64,000 nucleotides of DNA. Origin: Neelides folsomi. Its lineage: Eukaryota; Arthropoda; Collembola; Neelipleona; Neelidae. Location of the stretch: assembly GCA_034687125.1 (NCBI GenBank), contig JAQGBZ010000080.1:1-64000 (forward strand). Direction: 5' to 3'. Within the stretch, counting starts at the first letter, position 1; each line of letters opens with the position of its first letter. A program made the translations under genes and the position numbers. This document shows positions 1-12,600 of the stretch, piece by piece. The notes under the pieces were generated by a model. That model was not told the DNA's origin, searched no databases, and saw only the letters and a list, made by a program, of their open reading frames with translations.

Positions 1-616
1 TAAAAATTCATAAAAAAATTCTGGTTACTGGAACAATGAAAAATATTTTGGTAAAAACAATCGTCGTTTTCTGAGAAGCATTCATCAAGCCACAGCCACA
101 CATTCAAAAGAAATTTGTAGTTTATAGTTCCATTCCATCTTTTTAACAATACTCGTAAAATATTTGGTGAAAGGATCTGCCCACAAATAAAATATATGAT
201 TTATCGAAAAAGCATCTGAAATTACATTTTCGAAGGGTAATTATTCTTGAAATGACACGATATGTAGCATCAAATACATTGAGCATAGGGTGGGTATATT
301 ATATATTAAACATTAAAGATGATTGATTTTAAATAACCAAAAGATAAGGAAATAATACGTAAAAATAATTTTTGATGCATAATTAATAAAATTCATCAAA
401 AGATTTAACTTTCAAAATTTCGAATTTTTTATATTTGGCCAATTAATAAAAAAAACTGGTTAGTTTTTTGCTCAAATTCAATTGCAAAAAGCTAGTTTAA
501 ACTCAAAAACCAAAAAGCAATCCTAGCTTACCCTGATTGAAACTATTGAATGAATAAAAACAGATACGTCATATTTTGATATTTTTAGATTAAAGTCATG
601 AATTGAAATGCCTTAC
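1..616. other. AT-rich flank, one weak exon-like block
   Basis: Mostly AT-rich sequence with no long ORF. One exon-like block can be read on the minus strand at 85..215. It follows a TTTCAG acceptor and encodes about 43 residues, including HIFYLWADPFTKYF, before a TGA stop. I do not recognise the product. Its phase does not continue the kinase exons at 617-1138, so it is not simply their next exon. The missing kinase catalytic-loop exon (HRDLAARN) is not visible here. Confidence 0.2.
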
Positions 617-1138
617 TTTGTTTTTACTCAGAAATGCCATGCCTTTTGAGATTTCATAAGACCATTTGATTAATTGACTTGTAACTTCGATCGGTTTATT
701 GTCTTTGCTAAAAGTGTTAAAAATATTTTTATAGTTTCATTTAAAAAATTAAGATATCGTAAAAGAACATTTCTTCATGTTATAATTTTAATTACATAAC
801 ATTTAGATATCATTTAATGTGATATTGAAGTATGAAAATATTGATAATACATAAATAGTTGAATTTAAAATTATATTTGATGTTAGTAATTATTTTCATA
901 ATGAAAATTTACTAAATGAATGTCTTTAATATTTCAAATTAATATTATCTTTATATTTCAAGTATTTTAATTACTCTTTAACATTTTCATAAATGTTTAA
1001 AACTTTCTTTTCGTTGATTCGTAATTTTTGTTCAACCCAATAAGAAAGTTTAACAAATCTCCTTTTAAGCTAAATTCAACAACAACATAAACTTCGTCTA
1101 AATCACACGATTCAACATTTGTAAATGCCATATCAATT
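617..1138 (-). CDS. Receptor-tyrosine-kinase-like gene, two internal exons
   Basis: Two minus-strand exons, 1138..1004 and 707..617, join in phase (AA|C) and stay open. The first contains VYVVVEFSLKGDLLNFL, which matches the hinge and alpha-D region of PDGFR/VEGFR/FGFR-type kinases (pattern LVITEY..GDLLNFL). The second contains SQLIKWSYEISKGMAFLSKNK, the alpha-E segment (typically LL.FAYQVARGMEFLASKK) that lies just before the HRDLAARN loop. The second exon ends at a good GTAAGG donor. The spacer between the blocks is charged and short, like a small kinase insert. I did not find the ATP-binding-loop exons to the right or the catalytic-loop exon to the left. The gene may continue left of position 1, or this may be a decayed copy. 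Family assignment rests on the two motifs and their correct order. Confidence 0.5.
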
Positions 1139-2661
1139 CTTTTATTAATTAAAATAAAAAATGTAATAATAAATATAAATATTCTTAATATAATATATTT
1201 TTCCTTTCTAAATATAATGCATTTGTATGGTTTTTCTTATATTGTAAATGATTACATAGTGGATATCATACAAACCAAGAGATAAATGATAAATTTAATT
1301 TCTACATATTGTATAACACATATCTTTTTACTGTATTATCTATATTAGTGAATAAAGATTAGATTGATCAAATAACGATTTAATGATAAATTAAACTGCA
1401 TTTTATTATTTGGCAAAAATGCCAAAATGGTCTTTAAAATTAATTATTAATTATGAGCCATTCATAATTTTTTATAACGGCCTGCTGCCTAAACACATTA
1501 AAATATTTGAAGTACTATAAGAATATTACAAGATGGGATAAATGAGAAATTAAGCTTTAAAAAAGCTAAATGATGCCATTTGGACGCGGTTGCGTGTAAT
1601 GTGTGCTAAATTGTAGATGTGTGGTACACGATGTGTGGTAGGTTGTATGTGTGGTGTGTAGTTGTGTGGTAGCTTGTATGTGTAGATGTGTGCTAACTTG
1701 GTGTGTGCTGTGTGCTAACTAGAAGCTGCCAATGTTGCGGTGAATATTGAACCTGAAGGGCGCAAATCCTCAGGTGTATTTTGACGAGTAAAATAGGAGA
1801 ACTTGGTAAAAACTTTATAAAGCAGTTTAATAACAATGACAAGAAAATGATGAGGAATTGACAAAAATGTATATGAATTTAAAGGTAAAAATTCTTGAAT
1901 GATGAAAATTGACAATAGAAGTGAAAACGTAAACAATAGAAATTATATGTGTATAAGGCGAAGATACACATTATTTAAATTGGTTATTTAAGATATATTT
2001 GAATACTATTAAATCATATAATTGATATTTTTTATTTCACATTCCACAACTCAAAATCTACCAATACTATTATTCCTTTTAAATATTAATCTGCTATTAC
2101 AATAAATTAATTAATTATTGATTTTCCATTCTAAATAATGAAAGGTGTAAGTTGAGTATTTACTGACAAATTTGTCAAATTCTATTTCAAGTAAGCTAAC
2201 ATTTTACTATTTATAGTTACAATTAATTTTTTAACTCAATAGGAAAATTATACTCTATTTTTATATTCTATTTGCTAATTGAAGAGTTGAAGATAAAAGT
2301 TAAAGAGTGATACTTCCACAATTAAGTAACATTTATATATCAAAGTTATATACTTTTGTTTATTACGACTTGCATATAATTTTGAAAGATCTCAGAATTA
2401 GGGGTTTAACTATAAATATAAAAAATACATATTGAAAAATTAAAATGTATTATATAATTTATATAAATTATATATGAAACATATTTTGGAAAAATTGAAA
2501 CGTAGAGAAAATACAAGAAATTTTTAAATTGCATGTAATGCATCATCATAGATTTATATAATAAATTTCTCTAAAAAACGCTCAAATTTTGAATTGATCT
2601 AATAGTGGCTATTGATAATATGTTATGCGTATTTATTTATTTAAATCACACTGATTTTTAA
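1139..2661. other. Intergenic AT-rich DNA
   Basis: No exon chain is supported. A hydrophobic minus ORF at 1715..1936 has no recognisable family and no clear splice context. The GT-rich repeat at about 1600-1722 is listed separately. Confidence 0.5.
1600..1722. repeat. GT-rich minisatellite-like tract
   Basis: About 120 bp made of imperfect copies of TGTGTGGTA and TGTATGTGTGGT with GCTAAC spacers. It stands out as purine/GT-rich against AT-rich surroundings. The units are degenerate, so no exact copy number is given. Confidence 0.6.
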
Positions 2662-4056
2662 TTAATTTGAAAAAGCTATCAACAAATTGACAGTGTTTTC
2701 AATAATGAACAAAATTAGATTTAGATAAGTTGCCTGGCACACGTGACCTAAATTTCCTATATTAACTTTCAAAGGTTTGATTTCGTCAGATTTTAAATTT
2801 AATACCCTAAAGATTTCTTTACAATATTTTTCCGACTCTTGAGTAATTGCCGATAGCTTATAAATGAAGAATTTTTGTAAAACGAGGTTGAAAATTACAA
2901 GCATTATTAAAACCAACTTGATTGAATTGTTAATTTGATTAAAATGCCTAATTAGAACAAACGTCGACAAAATGCAGTTGATAATGAAAATTACAAAATT
3001 CCCAGCTAAATTTGAATATGAAATGAAATACATTAAATCTTCATTTACCAAATATAACATTTTATATTGAACAATAAATCTGTATTTTAAATCATATGAA
3101 AGTTTTTTGATTTTCGGGTTAAAAATTTCATGTCTAAATCAATAAATTTAATATATATTATGATTAATTGATTTTTAATATTCAATCAATTATCAATATA
3201 TTAAATAAATAGAATAAAAAATTAATCTTACTTCAATAATTTAAGCCAATAAACAATTGTTTCGGAATAACACATAATTATTATTGAAAATAATATGAAA
3301 ACAGCCTCTAAGTAAAAAACAATAAAAATGTCAAAAATAATTACGATGCAATTTAGAAATGTGTTGTCGAAATTCTTAACCAAATTGTAATGGTAAAAGT
3401 CAAACGTGGGAACCTCAATGTAAATAAATATCATGGTTAAGAAAAATGAAGTACAATTTAAAATCAGTACAATTAATTGAAACGCCAAAGAAAAATATGA
3501 ATTTAAATTACATTCTTTGTATGATGGATATTTTCCTAAAACAAATGTATGTTAAAAAATTTAATTGATAATTTAATATTAAGTTATTCAAAATTCACCA
3601 AGTAAAGTATTCATATAAATTATAATTTTTTATACTTTTAAAATATTCATTTAAGCGTAATAAATTCTTCAATTTAAACCCCATGTTGTGACGTTTTAAA
3701 ATAAACGATATTTGGACAGATGAAGTAAAAATTAAACACAATAAAGAAATAAGAAAAATAATAATTTCATAAATTTGTCTTTTATCTATCAAATTATTAA
3801 TAAGTACATAAATTGAAAGAAAAATACTCAAACTCGCTCCGACAAAATACATCAAACTTAGAAAAACTCCAAACGAATTTAAATAATTTTCCTCAACCAT
3901 TTTAAATGGAATAATTTTCATTAAATAGAGAAATTTCAATTGTGACTTAAAAATGATTTCCCAGCTATAATAAGTTTTCATAATGGAAAATAACTCAAAA
4001 GATTTCATTTTAATTTTTTTATAACAGGTTTGTATAAATTCGAAATTATGCATCAT
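2662..4056 (-). CDS. Gustatory-receptor-like seven-TM chemoreceptor
   Basis: Three exons on the minus strand, 4056..3636, 3535..3232 and 3079..2662, join in phase (A|GA, AA|A) and give about 380 residues, the usual size for an insect-type gustatory receptor. Donors are GTATAA and GTAAGA; acceptors are TTTTAG and ATACAG. The protein has a basic cytosolic N-terminus, a series of long hydrophobic helices, few charged loops, and a last helix starting CQATYLNLILF. That placement resembles the TY..L.L..F segment of TM7 in arthropod Gr proteins. In that family such receptors are ligand-gated ion channels of sensory neurons. The start is uncertain: the first ATG pair after an acceptor-like site is used, and an in-frame Met 16 codons later is possible. 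Assignment is by topology and short motif, not close identity, so a different multi-TM family remains possible. Confidence 0.6.
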
Positions 4057-5440
4057 TAAAAATTTAATTATATAAACAATTAAAAATATCGAATTACAAA
4101 TAATGTAAACTAACAATAAATATTAATACAATATTACAATGCCAATTGTCTCCAAATTTTGAATCTTTTCTTTGTTATTTACCTTAAGTGTTTTTTGAAA
4201 ACTCAAACAGAATATAAATATAAAAACTAATGTATTAATTAGTACTTTAGCTTATAAAAGTTATAGATATATATAATAAATAATAATAGTTGTTTCATAT
4301 TGTTATAACATAGGGATGTTAAAATAATTATAATCCTCAATTTACTAATAGAATGTATGATACATCATGATACACCATGATACATCATGATACATCATAC
4401 TCATTAACTTATAATGATACTTCATCTATCATAATGAGGTTCTTGTTGTATCATAGGAAATTAAATAAAAGCCTATTATTTTATTTTAACTGTCTATATC
4501 AATTTTTAAATTAAGTGTATATCTTTCTGCCAATGCCAATTTTTAAATCCCTATGACACAATAACAACTTCATTTTGATAAATCCAATTATTATGAAAAT
4601 GTTAATGGAAATTTAAATTTAAATTAAATTACATTATAGGTAAATTGTGCATTATATCATTATGCTGGTAAACGGGACAACCGAACAACATTACATTTGA
4701 CCAGATACAAAGGAGATATATCATTTTATTAGAATTTTAATAAAAGAATAATGCTTAGGCTCAGACTTTATCAATCATCATTCATCAAAAATTCATATTT
4801 ATGAGCACAAAGTAACAGGTTCAATTAAATTTAAATTCGAATTAAACAAAGACGTTTATTATTTATTCACATTTATATTGCAAAAAAATAATTAATAAAG
4901 CTATTAATAATCTTATGTTTAATTTTTTATACTTGTTTTAATTATTAATTTAATACATATATATATGCATTTAAAAATAAAACAATGAGATTGATAGATT
5001 TTATAGTTTTATTGCTTTTACATTATGAGAATTATAAGCGATGTCGATATAGAAAATAGAAATTGTCAACGGGTAAAATTAATTCATTTATCATAAATTT
5101 AATATTGAATTAATGAAAATTAAGTTATTATCAACTATCAACTTAAAATTACTACAAAAATTACAACAAATAATAGTAATGATTGTAATTAGACCAATTA
5201 CTAATTTCTTTAACTAAAATTAATCATTGAATTCTTGAGTTTTTTTTAATTATTTTATTTAACAGTATTATTTATAATAAACTTGACAAATACGGTAGAA
5301 TATTTAAAATATTTGAGTAACTTATTATATTTAATTAGTTTAAAAATATTTAATTAACTTTTTTTAATTAAAAAAAATTTAAAGTCATTTCAAATTTAGT
5401 TAAATATTAATTTTGTTAAATAAAAATTTAAAATATTCAG
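4057..5440. other. Intergenic AT-rich DNA
   Basis: No ORF or exon chain recognised. It contains only the short tandem repeat at 4355-4400 and simple AT-rich sequence. Confidence 0.5.
4355..4400. repeat. 10-bp tandem repeat (CATGATACAT)
   Basis: Four to five head-to-tail copies of a 10-bp unit, CATGATACAT with one C/T variant, forming a short self-complementary array. The unit is partly palindromic, so the tract can fold back on itself. Confidence 0.7.
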
Positions 5441-5768
5441 GAGATGGGAGGACGACGAAGCTTTGAAGGAAATCGAATCGGAAATTCAAGAGTACAACAT
5501 TGGGATAATTTCATGGAAACCCAATTTGTTTCCTTTCTTAATGGTCATTTTCATGGGGAGTTGGAGCGACATCTACGGCGGAAATTTCCATTGTACTTCG
5601 CCCTCTTTGGATACTTTTAAAATCATAACCACCAGACAGATTTCGGGCCAGGACATACAATGGATAGAAGTTACGAACCCGTCGGGAGACAGCTCTTTGC
5701 TGGTCTTTAGTTATTAAATATTAGTGTATTTAGGTAATCCGTCGACATTTAGCTCTTATTACAACAGT
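5441..5768 (+). pseudogene. Broken SLC46-like MFS transporter fragment
   Basis: After a TTCAG acceptor an exon-like block reads PNLFPFLMVIFMGSWSDIYG. This matches the end of TM2 and motif A of SLC46-type major facilitator proteins (family pattern GPWSDKYGRK). Motif A then breaks: the match continues one frame over as RKFPLYFALFGYF, reaches a stop, and a further possible match (LVYLGNPSTFSSYY) lies in another frame at about 5721-5768. The family normally has 12 TM helices, and only the region from the first outer loop to about TM4 is seen. A 587-bp TIR element starts directly after it. With at least one frameshift, one stop and no flanking exons, this is best read as a gene fragment. The family call rests mainly on the WSD..G motif and its hydrophobic context. 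Confidence 0.45.
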
Positions 5769-6345
5769 GTGGGCTGAATCAATGGCTGGGATTTCGAATC
5801 CTTGCATATGAGGATTTTCACCATGGTGCACCATGATGAGGCTATTCATTTGTACTGGATGAGGTTAGGTTAGATGGCGCAACTTGTTCTCATATACCAA
5901 TACACACCTCACCGTGGTGCACCATGGATCGTGCAAGGATTCGAAATGTCAGCCAAATTAATATTAAAAACCTCTTAAAATCATGACAATGACAAAGAAT
6001 TTGGTATTTGCCACCGATTCTGGTATTACCCGAGCCAGAAGATCGGGACGGACAGGAACGGTCCGCTCCTGGCACATTATGGGCCCGGAGCCGGACAATT
6101 TTTTTAAATCATAGAATAGGGCAAGAATTTGTGAAAAAACGTTTCCATATGAACGTATGTGAAACTCAAACTCGCCAAATTTTCCAAAATATTTCAAAAG
6201 TGTTGTGTTTCTTCTCCTTACCAAAACCCACATTGTCGCAGATTTCTCAAAGACGACCGATTAAATTAAAATAAGGGCCTGTCATTTTTTGAACGGAAAG
6301 ATTCCGGTCAAATTGGCATTTGTAATTCAGCCCCCACTGTTGTAG
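5759..6345. mobile_element. 587-bp TIR element (MITE-like), TA-flanked
   Basis: Imperfect 21-bp terminal inverted repeats at 5759-5779 and 6325-6345 match at 19 of 21 positions; the core of each is ACAACAGTG. Both ends are flanked by TA (5757-5758 and 6346-6347), as expected for a Tc1/mariner-type target duplication. A second inverted pair lies inside at 5784-5806 and 5932-5954 (21 of 23 matching), and the palindrome ATGGTGCACCAT occurs at 5823-5834 with a near copy near 5914. No transposase ORF is recognised, so this is a non-autonomous element. It is somewhat GC-richer than its surroundings. Confidence 0.7.
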
Positions 6346-6784
6346 TAAGTGAGAAAAGTTATCTTAATAGTTACCAACACTGGAATTTTATAAAGGTAGA
6401 TACAACAGACATGAATTCCCTTTGATTATATAAATATTATTAGTATAATAAATACAATATTGTATTAATACCCAAATCCCATAAACCCCTAACCTTTAGC
6501 TTATAAGCTTACAAAAAGGTTATTGTTCCATTTATATCATCACATAAAGAGTCTTCTTTGACGTTATCTTATTATTATAAAAAAGTAAATACGGGTATAG
6601 TAAAGTAAAGATATATAAAATATTTTTTGTGGATTTATCTTGGAAGCATTATTATATTAAGCAAATGGTATAATATTGAGGTATTTCTTGTTCCAAATTA
6701 AACCAAAGTATTATTATGGTTTAATCCTTTTCAATAATAGATTGTTTAATATCGATATCATTGCAACTTTATATTTTACTCAAA
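6346..6784. other. Upstream region of the MAP65-like gene
   Basis: AT-rich, with no ORF of its own. It presumably holds the promoter and 5' UTR of the gene starting at 6785. I see no convincing TATA box. Confidence 0.4.
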
Positions 6785-8605
6785 ATGAAGTGCGACGATT
6801 CTACAGAAATTGTTTTTTCATGTGAGATGAATAAACTTAAAGATATTGTGGAAACTGGATATCGGAACTTGTTGAGAGAATGGTGTCTTTACGGACATCA
6901 CACTTACGAACTATTCAAAAAAGACCAAATGATTGAAGATAAATTAAATGTAAGTTTGATTCTTCTACTATCTGAATTTTTAACTATGCCTTTATTAAAC
7001 AACATTTATGATTTTAGCCATTTCCTATTTGTATTTCCTATTTGGTAACATTTATTATTTTATTATCTACTATGTACATACTGTGATTGGTAAAATCAAA
7101 TAATTATTAATTTAATAGACCTTGTTCAATGATATTTTGAAAGAAGAATTGAAATTTCGGGAAAGTAAAATGATTGAAATTGAAGCCATTCAAAATAAAA
7201 CAAAAGAAATTCTCCGTCAGTTAGAGAAAAGGGAACCAGAAATTCTCAAATTGACAATAAATGAAATGACGCCGCTGGTCAAATTTGAGAGAGAAATCAC
7301 AAAAATTTACGAATCAGAATCAATTCAATTTCTCAATGAACTGAAAATAAAAGCAAACAAGTTAGCGTTTCAACTTGAAATTCCTTCTCCGACACTTACA
7401 GTAAGAAAAATAAGAGATTTATCTAACTTGATTCCAGAATACCTACTACATATATAATTTTCTTATAATCATAAGCATACCCATTTATTGATTTTAATTT
7501 TTTAGATTTCTGAAGATATTGTCAAGATGGATGAAAATATTTCAATTTTGAAAACATTTATAATGAAAATGAAGGAAGAAAAAGAAAAAGGGAAGGGAAA
7601 AGTGATGGAATTGAAAATATCAACAAATGAACTTCTTTACCTTCTCGGAATTGAACTTGAACCTAAAGACGAGGAAAATATTCTTAAAATTGATCATGTT
7701 TATAGTAAAGATTTTATAAGCAGACTTTCGGTAATCATTTTAAATATTTATGAAACCTAAATATTATTATTTACCCAATTTCAATAAAATACCAATTAAG
7801 GATTTTCGTAGTAGTATAACTATTTTTTTCAACCCAGGATTTAAATGCAAATCTCTATCAAAAAGTTTATGAAGCAGAAGCTGAGCGCAAGAATTTAATT
7901 GAAAAGCTCGAACATCTTTCAACTTTCAGTGTGAAACATATTGGAAAAATTCCACTTGGCATTTCTTTCAAATCCTTAGAATTTCTCAGATTGAAAGTTC
8001 ATGAATTTGAAGGAGCGAACATTGGAATATGCCTTGACACCGTGACGAAGAAATTCGACGAAATAAAAATGATTTTAACTTCCAATCCAGTTTTCAAAAA
8101 TGATGGGAAATTAACTTATGAAGAAGAAAAAACGAGGCTTTTGCGAGAAACTGAAGGAAAGCAAGAAAAACGAGAAAAACCAATTGATAAAAAACCAGAA
8201 GTTCAACCGCCAAAATTCGAAAAGGAATCATCGGGGTATAATTTCGAAGAGAAGCAAAAAGTAATGAAAAAAGAATCCGGGGAAGCATTGGAAGCTGGTG
8301 TAAATATTGAAAAAGAAAAGGAGGAAAATGGATCTAGTGAAACAAGGAAGAAAAGATTTACGTTTGTTTCAAGACCTCGCGCCTCAACTCGTGAAACAAA
8401 GCCAGAATATTCTGCTCCAGTCATCTATAGTTGCAATGAAGTTTCCACCAGCAACGAGCATTTAAATATTGGAAGTTCGGGGCAATCACGAAGCTTCACA
8501 CCAAATTTTGATTTATTGGGAGCGGATGAATGTAATGATAGCATTGAAATCATTGACGAAGTTGAAGCTAATCTGTCAAAATTAACTTTTAAACGTGAAA
8601 TTTAA
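6785..8605 (+). CDS. MAP65/Ase1/PRC1-like microtubule-bundling protein
   Basis: Four exons, 6785..6949, 7119..7400, 7506..7730 and 7838..8605, are all phase 0 with good GTAAGT-type donors, giving 479 residues. The first ~340 residues are helical and follow the PRC1 order. A YRNLLREWCLYG block is followed by KLNTLFNDILKEELKFRESK, like the LHEIWELIGI..EERL stretch. Then comes LAFQLEIPSPTL with a long coiled coil (cf. LC.EL...P), then NELLYLLGIELEP (cf. CEIL..P), then a helix ending SFKSLEFLRLKVHEFE. Family proteins cross-link antiparallel microtubules at the spindle midzone during cytokinesis. The conserved spectrin-like microtubule-binding domain that should follow is absent. Instead residues ~345-479 are a charged, low-complexity tail rich in E, K, S and R, with RKKRFTFVSRPRAS as a basic patch. 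It may be a shortened, fast-evolving paralogue. The family call is moderate, because the conserved signature lies in the missing domain. Confidence 0.5.
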
Positions 8606-9695
8606 ACCGACTGGCTAATAATTGTACATAACGCTCCATAATGTGAAAAGAGCTTTTTAATATTTTTATGTTAGCTAATATAATTAGTAGTTTTTATAAG
8701 ATTTTTCTTAAAGAGATTTTAGATATATATATTTATTGTTAATTAATTGTTAGTACCCAAATTTAATTATTATATTATTTTTTACAAATGTAGCATATTC
8801 AAAATACGCTAAAAATTTGGGAATTTTTAATAAATGAACCTTGCTGCAAGAATGTGAATATAAATATTGTTTTTAGCTTATTATTAGCACAAATTCACCA
8901 ATTCTGATACCCTTTTATATTAGTAATTTAAAATTTAGTACATGTATTAAAATTTATATTTCACTCGAAAACTCATACGGATTTTAATTTAGGAATTAAA
9001 TTAAGGGAGTCATTTCTTGTTGGGTAATCTAAAAAGGTATTAGGGATTGAATGTCATTTCATATAAGGATTTAAGTTGAGCGATTCGCATCTTCACATTG
9101 GACAGAACCAGAGAAGAGAATAAACGTCAAACCAATAAACCTTGTCACACTTAAATGAAAAATGACCAATTATGAATATTGGGATTTTTGGTTAAATGGT
9201 TACATCATTTATCGATGGGTGATGAGTCGAATGAGTTGGTCAATAAAAGTTGATAATTAATTTATTAAGGCATGTCCTTGTCAACGCCTGCGAGTCCCGT
9301 CGTTGTCGTCCCAGCCACATAAAAAGAAATAGAAATTACATATATGAAATGCATCTTTGGAACCAACTTTGCTTTGTTCTCACTTTCTACCAAGGCTGAG
9401 TTCCCCAAGTGAGCGATTGTTCTCTTGATTGGAGGTGTAAGGGAAGGAATGGAGCTTGTAATAGACAATAATAAACTAAGGCATTCGGGAGGATGAGCTA
9501 AGAACCATTTTTACAACTCAACTCATTCTCATTCAACCTTCCGACTTACAAACATCAGTTAAAAAACTTTCTAAGTCCCAAGTTGGAAAATATTTTGGTA
9601 AATGTTTTAACAATATTTTGGATTATTATTTTAGAAAATTTAAGTGATAGGAAATCCAATGTACTCCGTCCTTCAACTCTCAATAAATCACTAAA
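8606..9695. other. 3' end of MAP65-like gene and promoter of the peroxidase gene
   Basis: An AATAAA polyadenylation signal lies at 8829-8834, about 225 bp after the MAP65-like stop codon. The stretch up to 9695 holds no credible gene and should contain the promoter and 5' UTR of the double peroxidase gene. A minus ORF at 9265..9468 has no recognisable product. Confidence 0.45.
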
Positions 9696-12600
9696 ATGAA
9701 CAAGTAAGTATTTTTATTTATTATTAAAATTATTATTTATCGTTCTACATTATAGTGCACAATGTTTATTCTTATTTTCTTCCCCTTTGATAAGATCATT
9801 AAACAAAATAGTTACAATTATGTAGGTACTATGCATATACTATAGATTAGATATTATAGGTATTATAGGCATGGCATAAAGCATAACTTTATGATTTGTG
9901 ATTTCTGGAAGCAAACTGGTTTTTCTGCAGCAAAATTTTCTCTGTTTACCTTCACCTTAATGCACTTTCCAGAATCAAGTTGCGAATCTCAACGTGGCAT
10001 GGCTATAAATGATTATAGTGATTAAGTTTCTGTATGAGCTCATCTTTCTCATTATCATTCGTTTAACTGATTCAATGTAAGTTATTTAGAAGCGAACATT
10101 TATTCATAAACAGGATCCATAATCTTAATCCTAATAATCCATAATAAACTGACTAAACATACGAGTAAATATGTACATAGAGGTATAGTAAATGCAAATT
10201 CTAGGAAATGTTTGAAGTTTGGGTGATTTGGAGGTAAAAAATTGGCAAATATTAAATTAACTAATACTGCAATTAAGATATAAAAAATAGTTTCGACCAA
10301 GATTTTTGTTGTTCATTTATTTGTATACCTATGTTAGTATATATATTTGCATTTATTTATATATGCATTTATGCATTTAATAAGTACCTAAAGTACACAA
10401 TTAGCGATAAAAGAAGTTGTGCAATTACGCTTGCCTTTGAGGCATCTTCATCTCAACATCTTGGTGATAATCATTTTATATATTATCTTTATCTTTAGTT
10501 TATTTAAGACGTACTGGTCTTTTGTTAAGAAAGATCAATCAAGTGAATAATCAATACACATACATAATTGTACAATGGTAAATGTTCAAACTTTAAAGGA
10601 AAACGAGAAATAAGGAAATGAGTAAATTGAGAAGATGTTCAAGTTCAGGATCATGAAAATTCTCTTTTTAGCTCAGAATTTACCTTCAAACGTTGTTTAA
10701 TTGTTTACAATTATTAATTAAAGTTAACTCGAGAAGTTCTTTGCCTTCGAACAGAAAAAAAATAAATGTTTGCAAATGTGCTAGAAAAACTAATGAAATA
10801 GAATAATGTATAATTTCTTTTCCTCATATGCTCTTTAGTAATTTTTCCACTACAATACCATGTCATTTTCAAAGACACCTTTATAATTTATAAGAAGATA
10901 TAGTGAAACGAGACACGTAAATTCATTCAGTATTCAATTCTATTAATTTACTAAAATTACAATATGTATACAGGTAGTATAAGAAATATTACGGAATATG
11001 TTATGAAATGATAAATGATGATTGAATTGATTGATCATAATAATCATAAAACTACAAATTAATTAAGAGTACTGTCCTCGTTCTTCATTCATCCATCTCA
11101 TTCTTTACCTTCCCAATGTTTATATTTTTTTCTCAGAGTATTGATCTTTGCGGAGTTGGTACTGTTAAAATTTTAAGATTTAAGATCTGTTTGAACCTTG
11201 ATGTTAAAAAAGTCATAAAATGGTCATTTGAAGTCAAGAACGAGTAGATGAAAGACAAGTGAAATGAGAGTGTAGGTACTTAAAATTATACACACATCAC
11301 ATAAGTACTGTACTATACACCTATTTGTTAAGGATCGATGTTTGGGGTTGAGAGATTTTACGACCCATGTCGAGGTCGAGGAGAAACCAAAGAGAGATCT
11401 CTGTTTATAAATTAATGAATTTAGCAAGAGATAGGTTTTAAGAATTGAAAGTCAATTTCTTAGAATCAATTTAATATTTTATTAATATTACAATTATATA
11501 GATTACATTTACATATGTGCAAAGTACCTACCTAACTACCTACCAAGTAATACCAATTATATTTATATAAGGTACGTAAGAAATGATTAATTTGTTTGAT
11601 GAGATTACATATGTCAATGACAAATGTAAGTACAGATAAAAACGGATGCAATCATTATTAAAATTAATTAATGTATCGGTACATTAACAATATATATTAA
11701 TTTTTAGTTATAGAGTAAGATTTATTCAATTCAATGTCTTATTAATTTCAGTTTACAATACATACACGAGAATACACTAACATGTGTTTTTGGTATTTTA
11801 ATTTTCTTAATTAGAATCAATGTAAAAAAACTAACTACTACGGTATTGTAAATTGTAATACATGTATAATTAAATAGACAATTGGTTTTAGTATGTAGGT
11901 TATACCATACACGTATGCAATATCTTAATGATTATTTAAACTGTGTCATATGACTCATATGGAAATTATAAACGAGGTATTAAATGTGTTTTGTTATAAC
12001 TTACGCCTTCGAAATGTTCTATGAATTTTGACATAATAATCTTTATAATCATATAATAATGCATTTCTTTCTGAGGTCGAAAGTTAGGATTTGAATGCAT
12101 CCATATGAGAAATTCATTTTCATTGTCGAACGTGACTCTTCAATATCCACTATATAAGAAATAGAAGGTGTGAGTAAGTTTATGAAGTGAGGGTGAAGAG
12201 TTCAATCATTATTTTAATAGAATATTTAACGGAGGATGTAACAAGAAGTACATTTTCACTCCTTTGTATTCTTTTTTAATTTGTAAATACTTTTTTAATT
12301 TTTCTATTTCTATTTCTAAATATAAATACTATACAGCACAAAACAAAACACAACACTTGATAATAGTCACAGTGGAATAAAAATTGTCATCCTTGATGAA
12401 ATGGAAAGGAAATCATACTTATTCTACCATTTAAATTTTACAGTAATGTTCAAGATAGAATGAACAATATAAACATATAACACATAATAACTTTATAGGT
12501 ATTTATCCAATTATATTATAATATTTTAATCCATTTTAAATTTTACAAAAGAAAACTTTCACTGTCACACAATATGAAAATATTCCGTTCATGAGGTTCA

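Noticed and set aside
5784-5806. tRNA-like T-arm (GGATTTCGAATCC)
   Set aside because: The motif is simply a palindrome that recurs inverted at 5932-5954; no acceptor stem or anticodon arm can be built.
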